Shown here piece by piece: positions 1 to 6,069 of a DNA stretch of 6,069 bases (its first letter is position 1; the number at the start of each line of letters is the position of its first letter). Under the pieces are notes generated by a model. The model was not told the DNA's origin, did no database searches, and saw nothing but the letters and a program-made list of their open reading frames with translations. The translations under genes and the position numbers were made by a program. Origin of the DNA: an uncultured Hungatella sp. (GTDB lineage Bacteria > Bacillota > Clostridia > Lachnospirales > Lachnospiraceae); contig CAUEKH010000164.1 in assembly GCA_959018155.1 (NCBI GenBank), positions 1 to 6,069 of the forward strand. The letters run 5' to 3'.

Positions 1-18
1 CAAAAGGATTCAAGGGGG

Positions 19-47
19 AATCCCATGGGTATCCATGGGATTTTTCT
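19..47 (+). terminator. Rho-independent terminator upstream of the operon
   Basis: A perfect 10-bp inverted repeat (AATCCCATGG at 19-28, CCATGGGATT at 33-42) encloses a 4-base GTAT loop and runs directly into a TTTTT tract at 41-45. This is the standard intrinsic terminator form for the + strand. The minus strand has no matching T-run after the stem, so it does not look bidirectional. No gene is visible before it in the window, so it most likely ends a transcript entering from the left. A leader attenuator for oppB is a less likely alternative. Confidence 0.82.
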
Positions 48-57
48 GTAGCGAGAG

Positions 58-99
58 TGTCCGCTTACGATTGACAATTGTTTCCATATTGGACGGACA
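58..99 (+). promoter_or_regulatory. Possible promoter/operator region of oppB (weak)
   Basis: A consensus TTGACA (71-76) lies in the non-coding leader between the upstream terminator and oppB. A 6-bp inverted repeat, TGTCCG (58-63) and CGGACA (94-99), surrounds it, and ACAATTGT just inside is palindromic. A promoter is expected somewhere here because the terminator at 19-47 would isolate the operon. However, no good -10 box sits 16-19 bases after TTGACA (best is GACATT at 96-101, 3 of 6 matches and a 19-base spacer). The -35 call is therefore tentative, and the inverted repeat is short enough to be chance. Confidence 0.28.
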
Positions 100-143
100 T
101 TGATGCATAAGCAAGTTCCTGGAAAGAAATTTACCATAACATT

Positions 144-171
144 CCGCCGGAACTGAAAACAGGCGGGTTTT
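144..171 (+). other. Weak leader hairpin before oppB
   Basis: CCGCC (144-148) can pair with GGCGG (162-166) across a 13-base loop, followed by a short T-run (168-171). GGAAA (121-125) could also pair with TTTCC (169-173) to enclose it. The form resembles a weak attenuator or terminator in the oppB leader, but the stem is only 5 bp and the T-run is short. No leader peptide, T-box element or riboswitch consensus was recognised around it. Confidence 0.2.
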
Positions 172-195
172 CCATTAAATAAAGGAGTTGTTATA

Positions 196-1113
196 ATGGT
201 TAAATATATCATAAAACGTGTGCTGATGGCGCTCGTTACTATATTTGCGGTAGCTACCTTAACGTTCTTTCTGATGAACATGGTACCAGGTGGTCCGTTT
301 ATGGCTGAGAAAGCGGTAAGTCCGCAGGCTCAGGCTGCTTTGGAGGCAAAGTTTGGCCTCGATAAGCCGCTGGGAGAGCAGTATGTTACATATATGAAGG
401 ATCTGCTTCATGGCGATCTGGGCCTGAGTGTTAAACAGCGCGGCCGTACTGTAAATCAGATTATTGCAACAAAATTCCCTGTTTCCATGAGAGTAGGAGG
501 CGTGGCCATCCTGATGGCTGTCCTTGTGGGGATTCCACTGGGAAGTATAGCCGCCTTTAAGAGAGGGAGTATTATTGATAACATCATTATCGTATTCAGT
601 ACCTGCGGAATTGCGGTGCCAAGCTTCGTTGTCTGTACGATTCTGATGTACGTATTAAGCCTGAAGCTGGGATTGCTGCCAACGTATGGCCTGGCGACGT
701 GGAAGCATTATATCATGCCGGTAATAGCGCTGGCGCTCTATCCGTCTTCCTATATTGCGCGTCTGATGCGTTCTTCCATGCTGGATGTCATGGGGCAGGA
801 CTATATGAGAACGGCGCGTGCCAAGGGATTATCCCAGGTGATCAGTATTTTCAAACACGCCCTGCGTAATGCGGTGCTTCCGGTTGTCACCTATTTGGGG
901 CCGCTGCTGGCGTACACCGTGACAGGAAGCTTTATTGTAGAGAAGATTTTCACAATTCCGGGACTTGGTTCTGAATTTATCGGTTCGATTACCGGCCGTG
1001 ATTATCCTCTGATCATGGGAACTACCATATTCCTTGCTTCGCTGATGGTTATTATGAATGCCGTGGTAGATGTGGCGTATAAATTCATTGACCCGCGTAT
1101 TAATTTAAAATAG
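196..1113 (+). CDS. oppB: Oligopeptide ABC transporter permease OppB
   Basis: One of the two integral membrane subunits forming the peptide channel of an Opp/Dpp-type importer. The 305-residue length is normal for OppB/DppB. The N-terminus carries the family pattern: a basic start, a first membrane helix (about 9-29), then NMVPGGPF (28-35) leading into the external segment. Further hydrophobic helices lie near 98-121, 130-156, 171-190, 230-250 and 273-296, giving the expected six. The cytoplasmic EAA loop that docks onto the ATPases is at 202-226 (DYMRTARAKG, then HALRNA). The C-terminus has the usual IPGLG (254-258) and ends with DPRINLK. AAAGGAG at 181-187 sits 8 bases before ATG 196, which supports this start. 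It is first in the operon, with oppC starting 14 bases after its stop. Known of the family: it pairs with OppC. DppB or AppB is possible, since the permease alone does not fix the substrate. Confidence 0.94.
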   Translation: MVKYIIKRVLMALVTIFAVATLTFFLMNMVPGGPFMAEKAVSPQAQAALEAKFGLDKPLGEQYVTYMKDLLHGDLGLSVKQRGRTVNQIIATKFPVSMRVGGVAILMAVLVGIPLGSIAAFKRGSIIDNIIIVFSTCGIAVPSFVVCTILMYVLSLKLGLLPTYGLATWKHYIMPVIALALYPSSYIARLMRSSMLDVMGQDYMRTARAKGLSQVISIFKHALRNAVLPVVTYLGPLLAYTVTGSFIVEKIFTIPGLGSEFIGSITGRDYPLIMGTTIFLASLMVIMNAVVDVAYKFIDPRINLK

Positions 1114-1127
1114 AGAGGAGAAAGAAC

Positions 1128-2168
1128 ATGTCAGATAATAAGTTATCACTGCAGCTCAATGTGGACGACTTTCTCCCGGCAAGCAACGAGGAAAAAGAAA
1201 GTCTCACTGTCCTGCGCAAGAGCGTAGGCTTCTGGCAGGATGGAATCCGCCGTTTAAAAAAGAATAAGATTGCCATGGTAAGCCTGGCAGTTATCATTGT
1301 AATTTTTGTTTTCTCATTTATTGTTCCTCAGTTTTATCCTTACAGCTACGAGCAGCAGATAAGGGGAAGCGAAAGCCTTGCGCCCATGCAGTATTCTGAG
1401 AAGGAACTGGCTGCCAAGGAAGCGGGAGAGAAGGTATTCCCACACGTACTGGGTACGGATAACCTGGGACGTGATTACGCGATCCGTGTTATGATGGGAA
1501 GCCGTGTTTCCTTAACCGTAGGTCTTGTGGCCTCTGCCATCATCCTTTTGATCGGTTCGCTTTACGGTTCCATCGCCGGCTTCTTCGGCGGCTGGGTTGA
1601 TATGATTATGATGCGTATTGTCGATATGATTTATACAGTCCCTGATATTCTGATTATCATTATTCTTTCCGTGGCATTTGACCAGCCGTTAAAGGCGCTG
1701 GCGCAGAAGCCGGGATTTGAATGGATTCAGGTTATCGGTGTAAACTTAATCAGTATCTTTATCGTATTCGCCCTTCTTTACTGGGTTGGTATGGCGCGTA
1801 TTGTGCGAAGCCAGATCCTGATTTTGAAAGAGCAGGAATACGTAACAGCAGCCAAAGCCCTTGGCGCGTCCAATGGCCGGATTATCAAGAAACATCTTCT
1901 GACTAACTGTATTGGTACTCTGATCGTTACCACAACGCTTCAGATTCCGTCCTCTATCTTTACAGAGAGTTTCTTAAGCTTCCTGGGTCTTGGTGTTGCA
2001 GCGCCCATGCCATCCTTGGGCAGCCTGGCAAGCGCGGCTTTAAACGGTCTGCAGTCGTATCCGCACCGCCTGTTTGCGCCGGCCATTACGATAGCGGTTA
2101 TTATCCTGAGTTTCAACCTGTTAGGCGATGGCCTGCGCGATGCGTTTGACCCGAAACTGAAGGATTAA
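1128..2168 (+). CDS. oppC: Oligopeptide ABC transporter permease OppC
   Basis: Second membrane subunit, expected to form the translocation channel with OppB. The 346-residue product has a polar cytoplasmic N-terminal extension (about 1-46), a first helix (47-67), and the OppC/DppC hallmark HVLGTDNLGRD (106-116) followed by GSRVSL (124-129). Hydrophobic helices follow near 130-153, 160-182, 203-222, 262-280 and 314-332. The EAA loop is at 237-260 (EYVTAAKALGAS, then KKHLLTN). It ends with the typical GDGLRDAFDPKLK (333-345). AGAGGAG (1114-1120), directly after the oppB stop, lies 7 bases before ATG 1128 and fixes the start. The segment at about 185-202 (DQPLKALAQKPGFEW) is a polar stretch between two helices, probably a loop. 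Position after oppB and before the ATPase genes matches the standard order. As with OppB, naming as OppC over DppC or AppC rests on the whole locus. Confidence 0.94.
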   Translation: MSDNKLSLQLNVDDFLPASNEEKESLTVLRKSVGFWQDGIRRLKKNKIAMVSLAVIIVIFVFSFIVPQFYPYSYEQQIRGSESLAPMQYSEKELAAKEAGEKVFPHVLGTDNLGRDYAIRVMMGSRVSLTVGLVASAIILLIGSLYGSIAGFFGGWVDMIMMRIVDMIYTVPDILIIIILSVAFDQPLKALAQKPGFEWIQVIGVNLISIFIVFALLYWVGMARIVRSQILILKEQEYVTAAKALGASNGRIIKKHLLTNCIGTLIVTTTLQIPSSIFTESFLSFLGLGVAAPMPSLGSLASAALNGLQSYPHRLFAPAITIAVIILSFNLLGDGLRDAFDPKLKD

Positions 2169-2184
2169 GGAGAGGAGAGAGACG

Positions 2185-3195
2185 ATGGGTGAATATCTTG
2201 TAAATATTAAAAATGAACGCCTTTCCTTCTTTACTCCTGCGGGTGAGGTAAAGGCCTTAAATGACATTTCCCTTCATTTAAAAGAGGGTGAGGTTTTAGG
2301 AATTGTAGGTGAGTCCGGTTCCGGTAAATCAGTTACGGCGTACAGCTTAATGGGGCTGACCGCGTATCCGGGCCGTCTGATTGGCGGAAGCCTGGAGTTT
2401 AACGGCCATCAGATTGACAAGATGACGGAGAAGGAGATGCGCAAGGTCCGTGGAAATGAGATCTCTATTATTTTCCAGGATCCGATGACCAGCTTAAATC
2501 CCGTCTATACGATCGGCAATCAGATCCGCGAAGTAATCATGCTGCATACGAATAAAAATAAACAGCAGGCCAATGAGAGAGCGAAAGAACTGCTTACCCT
2601 GGTTGGTATCAATGAGCCGGAGAAGCGTTTAAAACAGTATCCTCACGAATTGTCAGGCGGTATGCGTCAGCGTGTCATGATCGCCATTGCTCTGGCGTGT
2701 GAGCCAAAGCTGTTAATTGCCGATGAGCCGACGACAGCGCTCGACGTGACCATCCAGGCTCAGATCCTGGAACTGATGATGGATCTGAAGGAAAAACTGG
2801 GGATGGCCATCATCATGATCACCCATGATCTGGGTGTGGTTGCCAATATGTGTGACAGAATCGCCGTCATGTATGCAGGTAAGGTGGTAGAGTACGGGAC
2901 TACGGATGATATTTTCTATCGCCCGTCCCATGAATATACGAAGGGTCTGATCAGAAGTATCCCGAAACTGACGGAGAAGGAGCACAATAAGCTTGTTCCG
3001 ATCGAGGGAAGCCCGGTCGATATGCTCAATCCGCCTGCAGGCTGTCCATTTGCGCCAAGATGCCGCGAATGTATGAAGATTTGTCTGCGGGAGATGCCTC
3101 CTTATACTGATTTATCTGATATCCATTACAGTGCTTGCTGGCTGCTGCAGAAAGCAGAGTTTGAAAAAGAACGGGCACAGAAGGGAGAGGCATGA
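2185..3195 (+). CDS. oppD: Oligopeptide ABC transporter ATPase OppD
   Basis: Cytoplasmic ATPase subunit that should pair with OppF and power import. All catalytic elements are visible: Walker A GESGSGKS (42-49), Q-loop Gln98 in IIFQDP, ABC signature LSGGMRQR (156-163), Walker B LLIADEP (176-182) with catalytic Glu181, D-loop ALD (185-187) and switch His214 in ITHD. The C-terminal oligopeptide/dipeptide (oligo_HPY) domain follows, with [18 protein letters not shown] around 276-293. It holds Cys287, 293, 300 and 318 in a C-x5-C-x6-C-x17-C pattern plus an extra Cys296. Known of the family: DppD/OppD proteins can carry a [4Fe-4S] cluster at this site. The length (336) is normal. GAGGAG (2172-2177) is 7 bases before ATG 2185. 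The gene follows oppC by 16 bases and its stop overlaps or abuts the oppF start, consistent with coupled translation. Asparagine is encoded by AAT in 13 of 14 cases, unlike oppA. Confidence 0.95.
   Translation: MGEYLVNIKNERLSFFTPAGEVKALNDISLHLKEGEVLGIVGESGSGKSVTAYSLMGLTAYPGRLIGGSLEFNGHQIDKMTEKEMRKVRGNEISIIFQDPMTSLNPVYTIGNQIREVIMLHTNKNKQQANERAKELLTLVGINEPEKRLKQYPHELSGGMRQRVMIAIALACEPKLLIADEPTTALDVTIQAQILELMMDLKEKLGMAIIMITHDLGVVANMCDRIAVMYAGKVVEYGTTDDIFYRPSHEYTKGLIRSIPKLTEKEHNKLVPIEGSPVDMLNPPAGCPFAPRCRECMKICLREMPPYTDLSDIHYSACWLLQKAEFEKERAQKGEA
3181..3190 (+). promoter_or_regulatory. Ribosome binding site of oppF, inside the oppD end
   Basis: AAGGGAGAGG lies in the last codons of oppD. Two in-frame ATG codons follow back to back, at 3192 and 3195. 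Counting from AGGGAG (3182-3187), the spacing is 4 bases to the first and 7 to the second. The second is the more usual spacing, so oppF may start at 3195 and lack one Met. Either choice leaves oppD and oppF translationally coupled, through ATGA (4-base overlap) or TGATG (1-base overlap). Confidence 0.6.
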
Positions 3196-4172
3196 TGGAA
3201 GAGAAATATCTTGTAGAAGTTGAACATTTACAGCAGTACTTCCCTGTTGCAGGAAGTAAGCTTTTTGAGAAGAAGGTAGTAAAGGCTGTCGATGATGTCT
3301 CTTTTGGTATCAGAAAGGGTGAAACCCTCGGTCTGGTCGGAGAGTCCGGCTGTGGAAAGACCACGACGGGCCGTACTCTGCTGCGTCTCTATGAGCCGAC
3401 GGCAGGTAAGATTTACTACGATGGTAAGGACATTACTCATGTAAATATGCTTCCATACCGCAGAAAGATGCAGATCGTGTTCCAGGACCCGTATGCGAGT
3501 CTTGACCCGCGTATGACGGTTGAAGATATCGTCGGAGAGGCGATTGACATCCATCATCTGGCGGCCAATAAGAAAGAACGCCATGAGAAGATTCTTTCTG
3601 TCCTCTCTACGGTTGGATTAAACTCAGAGCACGCGAACCGCTATCCTCATGAGTTCTCCGGCGGACAGCGTCAGCGTGTCGGTATCGCCCGCGCTCTGGC
3701 GGTTGACCCGCAGTTCATCGTCTGTGATGAGCCGGTTTCCGCTCTCGATGTTTCGATTCAGGCGCAGGTGGTCAACATGTTTGAACAGCTTCAGGAGGAA
3801 CTGGGGCTGACATACCTCTTCATCGCCCATGATTTATCAATTGTAAAGCACATTTCCAACCGAATCGGCGTTATGTACCTCGGTAAGATGGTGGAACTGG
3901 CGGACAGCTATGAACTGACATTCCACAGTGTCCATCCTTATACGAAGAGCCTGATCTCCGCAATCCCCATCGCGGACCCGGAGACCAGCAGAAAGTCGAA
4001 ACGAATCGTGCTGGAGGGCGACGTCCCGAGCCCGGTGAACCCGCCAAGCGGCTGCCGGTTCCGCACCCGCTGCCCGTACGCAGACGAGCGCTGCGCGGCA
4101 GAAGAGCCGCAGTGGAAGGAAGTTTCCACTGGCCATTACGCAGCCTGCCACCATCTTGATCGGATAAATTAA
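3192..4172 (+). CDS. oppF: Oligopeptide ABC transporter ATPase OppF
   Basis: Second ATPase of the importer, expected to form a heterodimer with OppD beneath OppB-OppC. Counting from ATG 3192, it has Walker [10 protein letters not shown] (50-58), Q-loop Gln98 in IVFQDP, signature FSGGQRQR (155-162), Walker B FIVCDEP (175-181) with catalytic Glu180, D-loop ALD (184-186) and switch His213 in IAHD. The YASLDPRM segment (101-108) and [12 protein letters not shown] (248-259) are typical of OppF/DppF. The C-terminal oligo_HPY domain has Cys288, 294, 301 and 319, with the same C-x5-C-x6-C-x17-C spacing as OppD. This is a candidate [4Fe-4S] site known from the family. Length (326) is normal and both ATP sites look intact. 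The start may be 3195 rather than 3192. Positions 4021-4110, coding for the cysteine-rich tail, are strikingly GC-rich (67 of 90 bases) compared with the rest of the operon. A 118-base gap with its own probable promoter follows. Confidence 0.95.
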   Translation: MMEEKYLVEVEHLQQYFPVAGSKLFEKKVVKAVDDVSFGIRKGETLGLVGESGCGKTTTGRTLLRLYEPTAGKIYYDGKDITHVNMLPYRRKMQIVFQDPYASLDPRMTVEDIVGEAIDIHHLAANKKERHEKILSVLSTVGLNSEHANRYPHEFSGGQRQRVGIARALAVDPQFIVCDEPVSALDVSIQAQVVNMFEQLQEELGLTYLFIAHDLSIVKHISNRIGVMYLGKMVELADSYELTFHSVHPYTKSLISAIPIADPETSRKSKRIVLEGDVPSPVNPPSGCRFRTRCPYADERCAAEEPQWKEVSTGHYAACHHLDRIN

Positions 4173-4179
4173 ATTTTGT

Positions 4180-4208
4180 TTGCTATTCTGATGGATTTAT
4201 GGTATGCT
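4180..4208 (+). promoter_or_regulatory. Probable internal promoter for oppA
   Basis: TTGCTA (4180-4185, 4 of 6 matches to the -35 consensus) and TATGCT (4203-4208, 4 of 6 to the -10 consensus) are separated by exactly 17 bases. A TGg extended -10 element (4200-4202) precedes the -10. Predicted transcription start is about 4213-4216, right at the foot of the hairpin at 4215-4258. An alternative lies further down: TGaTATAAA (4257-4265) is also an extended -10 with 5 of 6 matches, but has no recognisable -35. Placement in the only large internal gap of the operon supports a separate promoter for the binding protein. Confidence 0.5.
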
Positions 4209-4214
4209 AGAAAG

Positions 4215-4258
4215 CAAATCATCACAGCAATAAGATAAAGTGATGCTGTGATGATTTG
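4215..4258 (+). other. Perfect 15-bp hairpin in the oppF-oppA gap
   Basis: The arms 4215-4229 (CAAATCATCACAGCA) and 4244-4258 (TGCTGTGATGATTTG) are perfect inverted repeats around a 14-base A-rich loop. No T-tract follows on the + strand (ATATAAAAAATTC instead) and none on the minus strand, so it is not a standard terminator. If the promoter at 4180-4208 is used, the oppA transcript begins with this hairpin, which would fit a 5' stabilising structure. In read-through mRNA from oppBCDF it could act as a processing or 3' end-protecting structure. A role as a protein-binding dyad is also possible. The repeat is certain; its function is inferred. Confidence 0.8.
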
Positions 4259-4290
4259 ATATAAAAAATTCTTTAGAGGAGGAATTTGAT

Positions 4291-6003
4291 ATGAAAAAAA
4301 TGGCACTTGTATTAGCTGCTGTTATGGCATCCGGTATGGTCCTTACCGCTTGCGGCGGTGGAAGCAAACCTGCTGAGACCCAGGCAACAACAGCTGCTGC
4401 TAATACGGAAACAACGGCTGCTGCCGGCGGCGAGACAGCTGCACCAGCAGAGACACCAGCAGGCGGACTTGACCTTGCAGTACAGATTGGTCCTGATCCG
4501 GAGACAATTGACCCGGCTTTAAACAGCGCGGTTGATGGCGGTAACATGGTTCTTCATGCGTTTGAGACACTGCTTACAGTTGACTCCAACAATGAGATCG
4601 TACCTGGACAGGCGGAATCCTTCGACGTATCCGACGATGGACTTACATACACCTTCCATCTTCGCGAGGGCTTAAAGTGGAGTGATGGCACACCACTGAC
4701 AGCTAACGATTTCGTATATTCCTGGAAGAGACTTGCAGACCCGAATACGGCTGCTCCGTACGCTATGGATATGCTGGGATACGTAAAAGGTTATAAAGAG
4801 GCTTCTGAGGGCAACTTAGACGCTCTTGGCGTTTCCGCTCCGGATGATAACACCTTCGTTGTAGAACTTGGTGTTCCATGTGTATACTTCTCCAAGCTTA
4901 TCACACACGGATCCATGGTTCCGGTACAGCAGGCAACTGTTGAGGCAAATGGCGATCAGTGGACACTGACACCAGAGACTTATATCAGTAACGGTCCGTT
5001 AAAGATGATTGAATGGGTACCAGGTTCCCACATCACATTCGCTAAGAATGAAAACTACTGGAACGCAGACAAGGTTACTGTCAACACCTTAAAGTTCGTT
5101 CTTATGGAAGATGCCAACGCAGCATACAGCGCATACCAGACAGGCGAAGTTTCCATGATTAAGGATGTTCCTACAGAAGAAATTCCTGCTTTAAGAGGCA
5201 GCGATGACTTCCACGTAGATCCGATCATGGGTACCTACTACATCAGCTTCCAGACAGAGAAAGAACCATTTAACAATCCTGACGTACGTATGGCATTAAG
5301 CCTTGCAATTGACCGTGATTACGTTGCTAACACTGTTATGCAGGGTACTTACTCCCCGGCTACCAACTTCGTTGGCCCAGGTCTTTCCGACGCAGAAGCA
5401 GGTTCTTCTTACGAGGAAGTAACACGTAAGAACAATGGCGGCGACTTCTTCAACGTAGCTGACTATGATGCTGATGTTGCAAAAGCAAAAGAATTACTGG
5501 CTAAGGCTGGTTATCCGGATGGCCAGGGATTCCCGACTATCGAGTACATGACTAACGATTCCGGTTACCACAAACCACTGGCTGAGTACTTACAGAGCTG
5601 CTGGAAAGAAGCTCTTGGTATCAACATGGATATCAAGGTTGTTGAGTGGTCTACCTTCACACCAACCCGTCGTGCAGGTGATTTCCAGGTTGCACGTAAC
5701 GGCTGGGTTTATGACTACGACGATCCTTCCAACATGCTGAACTTAATGATTACCGGCGGCGGAAACAACGACGGTAAGTACAGCAATCCGGAAGTAGATA
5801 AGATGTTAAACGAAGCAAACTCCACAGCAGACGTTGCTGAGCATTACGCAAAGCTTCACGAAGCTGAGAACATGATCCTGGCAGATGCTGCTATGGCTCC
5901 TGTTGCTTACTACAACGACTTCTACTTACAGGATCCGAAGTTAAAAGGAACATGGCATTCCCCATACGGCTACTGGTTCTTCCAGTACGCAACAATGGAA
6001 TAA
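4291..6003 (+). CDS. oppA: Oligopeptide-binding lipoprotein OppA (SBP family 5)
   Basis: Extracellular, membrane-anchored receptor that should capture peptides for OppBCDF. A lipoprotein signal peptide (MKK, hydrophobic core about 4-18, lipobox LTAC with lipidated Cys21) is followed by a low-complexity Ala/Thr/Glu/Pro/Gly linker (22-58). The SBP_bac_5 domain then runs to near the C-terminus, with FHLREGLKWSDGTPLTANDF (122-141), NENYWNADKVTVNTLKF (253-269) and VRMALSLAIDRDYV (332-345). The segment RNGWVYDYDDPSNMLN (469-484) lines up with RAGWCADYNEPTSFLN of E. coli OppA. This puts Asp475 at the aspartate that binds the peptide N-terminus there, favouring peptides over nickel or sugars. Length (570) fits OppA. 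AGAGGAGG (4275-4282) lies 8 bases before ATG 4291. Asparagine uses AAC in 27 of 35 codons, against 14 of 38 in oppBCDF, suggesting high expression. A terminator follows closely. A dipeptide or other peptide-like ligand cannot be excluded. Confidence 0.94.
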   Translation: MKKMALVLAAVMASGMVLTACGGGSKPAETQATTAAANTETTAAAGGETAAPAETPAGGLDLAVQIGPDPETIDPALNSAVDGGNMVLHAFETLLTVDSNNEIVPGQAESFDVSDDGLTYTFHLREGLKWSDGTPLTANDFVYSWKRLADPNTAAPYAMDMLGYVKGYKEASEGNLDALGVSAPDDNTFVVELGVPCVYFSKLITHGSMVPVQQATVEANGDQWTLTPETYISNGPLKMIEWVPGSHITFAKNENYWNADKVTVNTLKFVLMEDANAAYSAYQTGEVSMIKDVPTEEIPALRGSDDFHVDPIMGTYYISFQTEKEPFNNPDVRMALSLAIDRDYVANTVMQGTYSPATNFVGPGLSDAEAGSSYEEVTRKNNGGDFFNVADYDADVAKAKELLAKAGYPDGQGFPTIEYMTNDSGYHKPLAEYLQSCWKEALGINMDIKVVEWSTFTPTRRAGDFQVARNGWVYDYDDPSNMLNLMITGGGNNDGKYSNPEVDKMLNEANSTADVAEHYAKLHEAENMILADAAMAPVAYYNDFYLQDPKLKGTWHSPYGYWFFQYATME

Positions 6004-6014
6004 TTAATGCGACT

Positions 6015-6053
6015 AATCCCGGAACTCTCATATTGAGAGGGCCGGGATTTTTT
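6015..6053 (+). terminator. Rho-independent terminator after oppA
   Basis: An outer 8-bp stem (AATCCCGG at 6015-6022 with CCGGGATT at 6042-6049) and an inner 6-bp stem (CTCTCA at 6025-6030 with TGAGAG at 6034-6039, loop TAT) are separated by a 2-by-2 mismatch. Six T residues (6048-6053) follow. It starts 12 bases after the oppA stop and closes the operon. It resembles the hairpin at 19-47 in beginning with AATCCC and ending in GGGATT. Confidence 0.93.
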
Positions 6054-6069
6054 CAATTGATATCGTGTT

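Noticed and set aside
166..180. Possible CodY box (GTTTTCCATTAAAT) upstream of oppB
   Set aside because: CodY control of peptide uptake is well known in Firmicutes, but this site matches only about 8 of 15 positions of the AATTTTCWGAAAATT consensus, close to chance in AT-rich leader DNA.
48..195. T-box riboswitch or sigma-54 promoter in the oppB leader
   Set aside because: No T-box core sequence was found, and the nearby GG and GC pairs (91-92 and 95-96 against 105-106) have the wrong spacing (12 or 8 bases rather than 10) for a -24/-12 promoter.
3837..4154. Minus-strand open frames opposite the end of oppF
   Set aside because: They coincide with the GC-rich patch, where stop codons are rare on both strands. 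The products are Arg/Ala-rich with no recognisable domain, while the + strand encodes an intact OppF.
2185..4172. oppD and oppF as a recent tandem duplication
   Set aside because: They share ABC motifs and short identical stretches around the signature motif, but the proteins differ widely elsewhere and match the distinct OppD and OppF types, so the duplication is ancient and family-wide.
4215..4258. Hairpin between oppF and oppA read as a terminator
   Set aside because: Neither strand has a T-run after the stem; the + strand continues with ATATAAAAAATTC. It may still affect RNA stability, so it is kept as a hairpin of unknown role.
4197..4547. Minus-strand open frame of 116 codons opposite the start of oppA
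   Set aside because: Its Ala/Ser/Pro/Val-rich product mirrors the repetitive Ala/Thr/Glu linker of oppA, and it spans the promoter and hairpin region. It matches no recognised family and is a shadow of the coding strand.

Overview
The window holds one complete ABC importer operon of the oligopeptide (Opp/Dpp/App) family. All genes lie on the + strand in the order oppB, oppC, oppD, oppF, oppA, with a rho-independent terminator on each side (19-47 and 6015-6053). The organism looks like an anaerobic Firmicute of the class Clostridia, probably in or near Lachnospiraceae. This rests on strong AGGAGG-type ribosome binding sites, the moderate GC content, and a lipoprotein leader (lipobox LTAC, then GGGS and an Ala/Thr/Glu/Pro-rich linker) typical of gut clostridial solute-binding proteins. 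The genus cannot be fixed from this window alone.

Layout. Positions 1-195 are non-coding: a terminator hairpin, probably ending an upstream unit, then a leader of about 150 bases with a TTGACA-like element and weak dyads before oppB. From 196 to 4172 four tightly packed genes encode two six-helix permeases (OppB, OppC) and two ATPases (OppD, OppF). Gaps are 14 and 16 bases, and oppD and oppF overlap by 4 or 1 bases depending on the oppF start. Positions 4173-4290 form the only sizeable internal gap. It holds a plausible extended -10 promoter and a perfect 15-bp hairpin just downstream of it, before a strong ribosome binding site. From 4291 to 6003 lies oppA, the peptide-binding lipoprotein, followed by a strong terminator.

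Function. OppA is a lipoprotein anchored on the outer face of the membrane. It should bind peptides and deliver them to the OppB-OppC channel, with transport driven by ATP hydrolysis in the OppD-OppF heterodimer. The exact substrate cannot be proven from sequence, but the SBP family 5 fold and an OppA-like peptide N-terminus motif favour oligopeptides.

No mobile element, CRISPR array, RNA gene or new type of system was found; this is a conventional transporter locus. The points most worth a second look are the promoter plus 5' hairpin arrangement before oppA, the matching asparagine codon bias in oppA, and the identical four-cysteine spacing (candidate [4Fe-4S] sites) in OppD and OppF.
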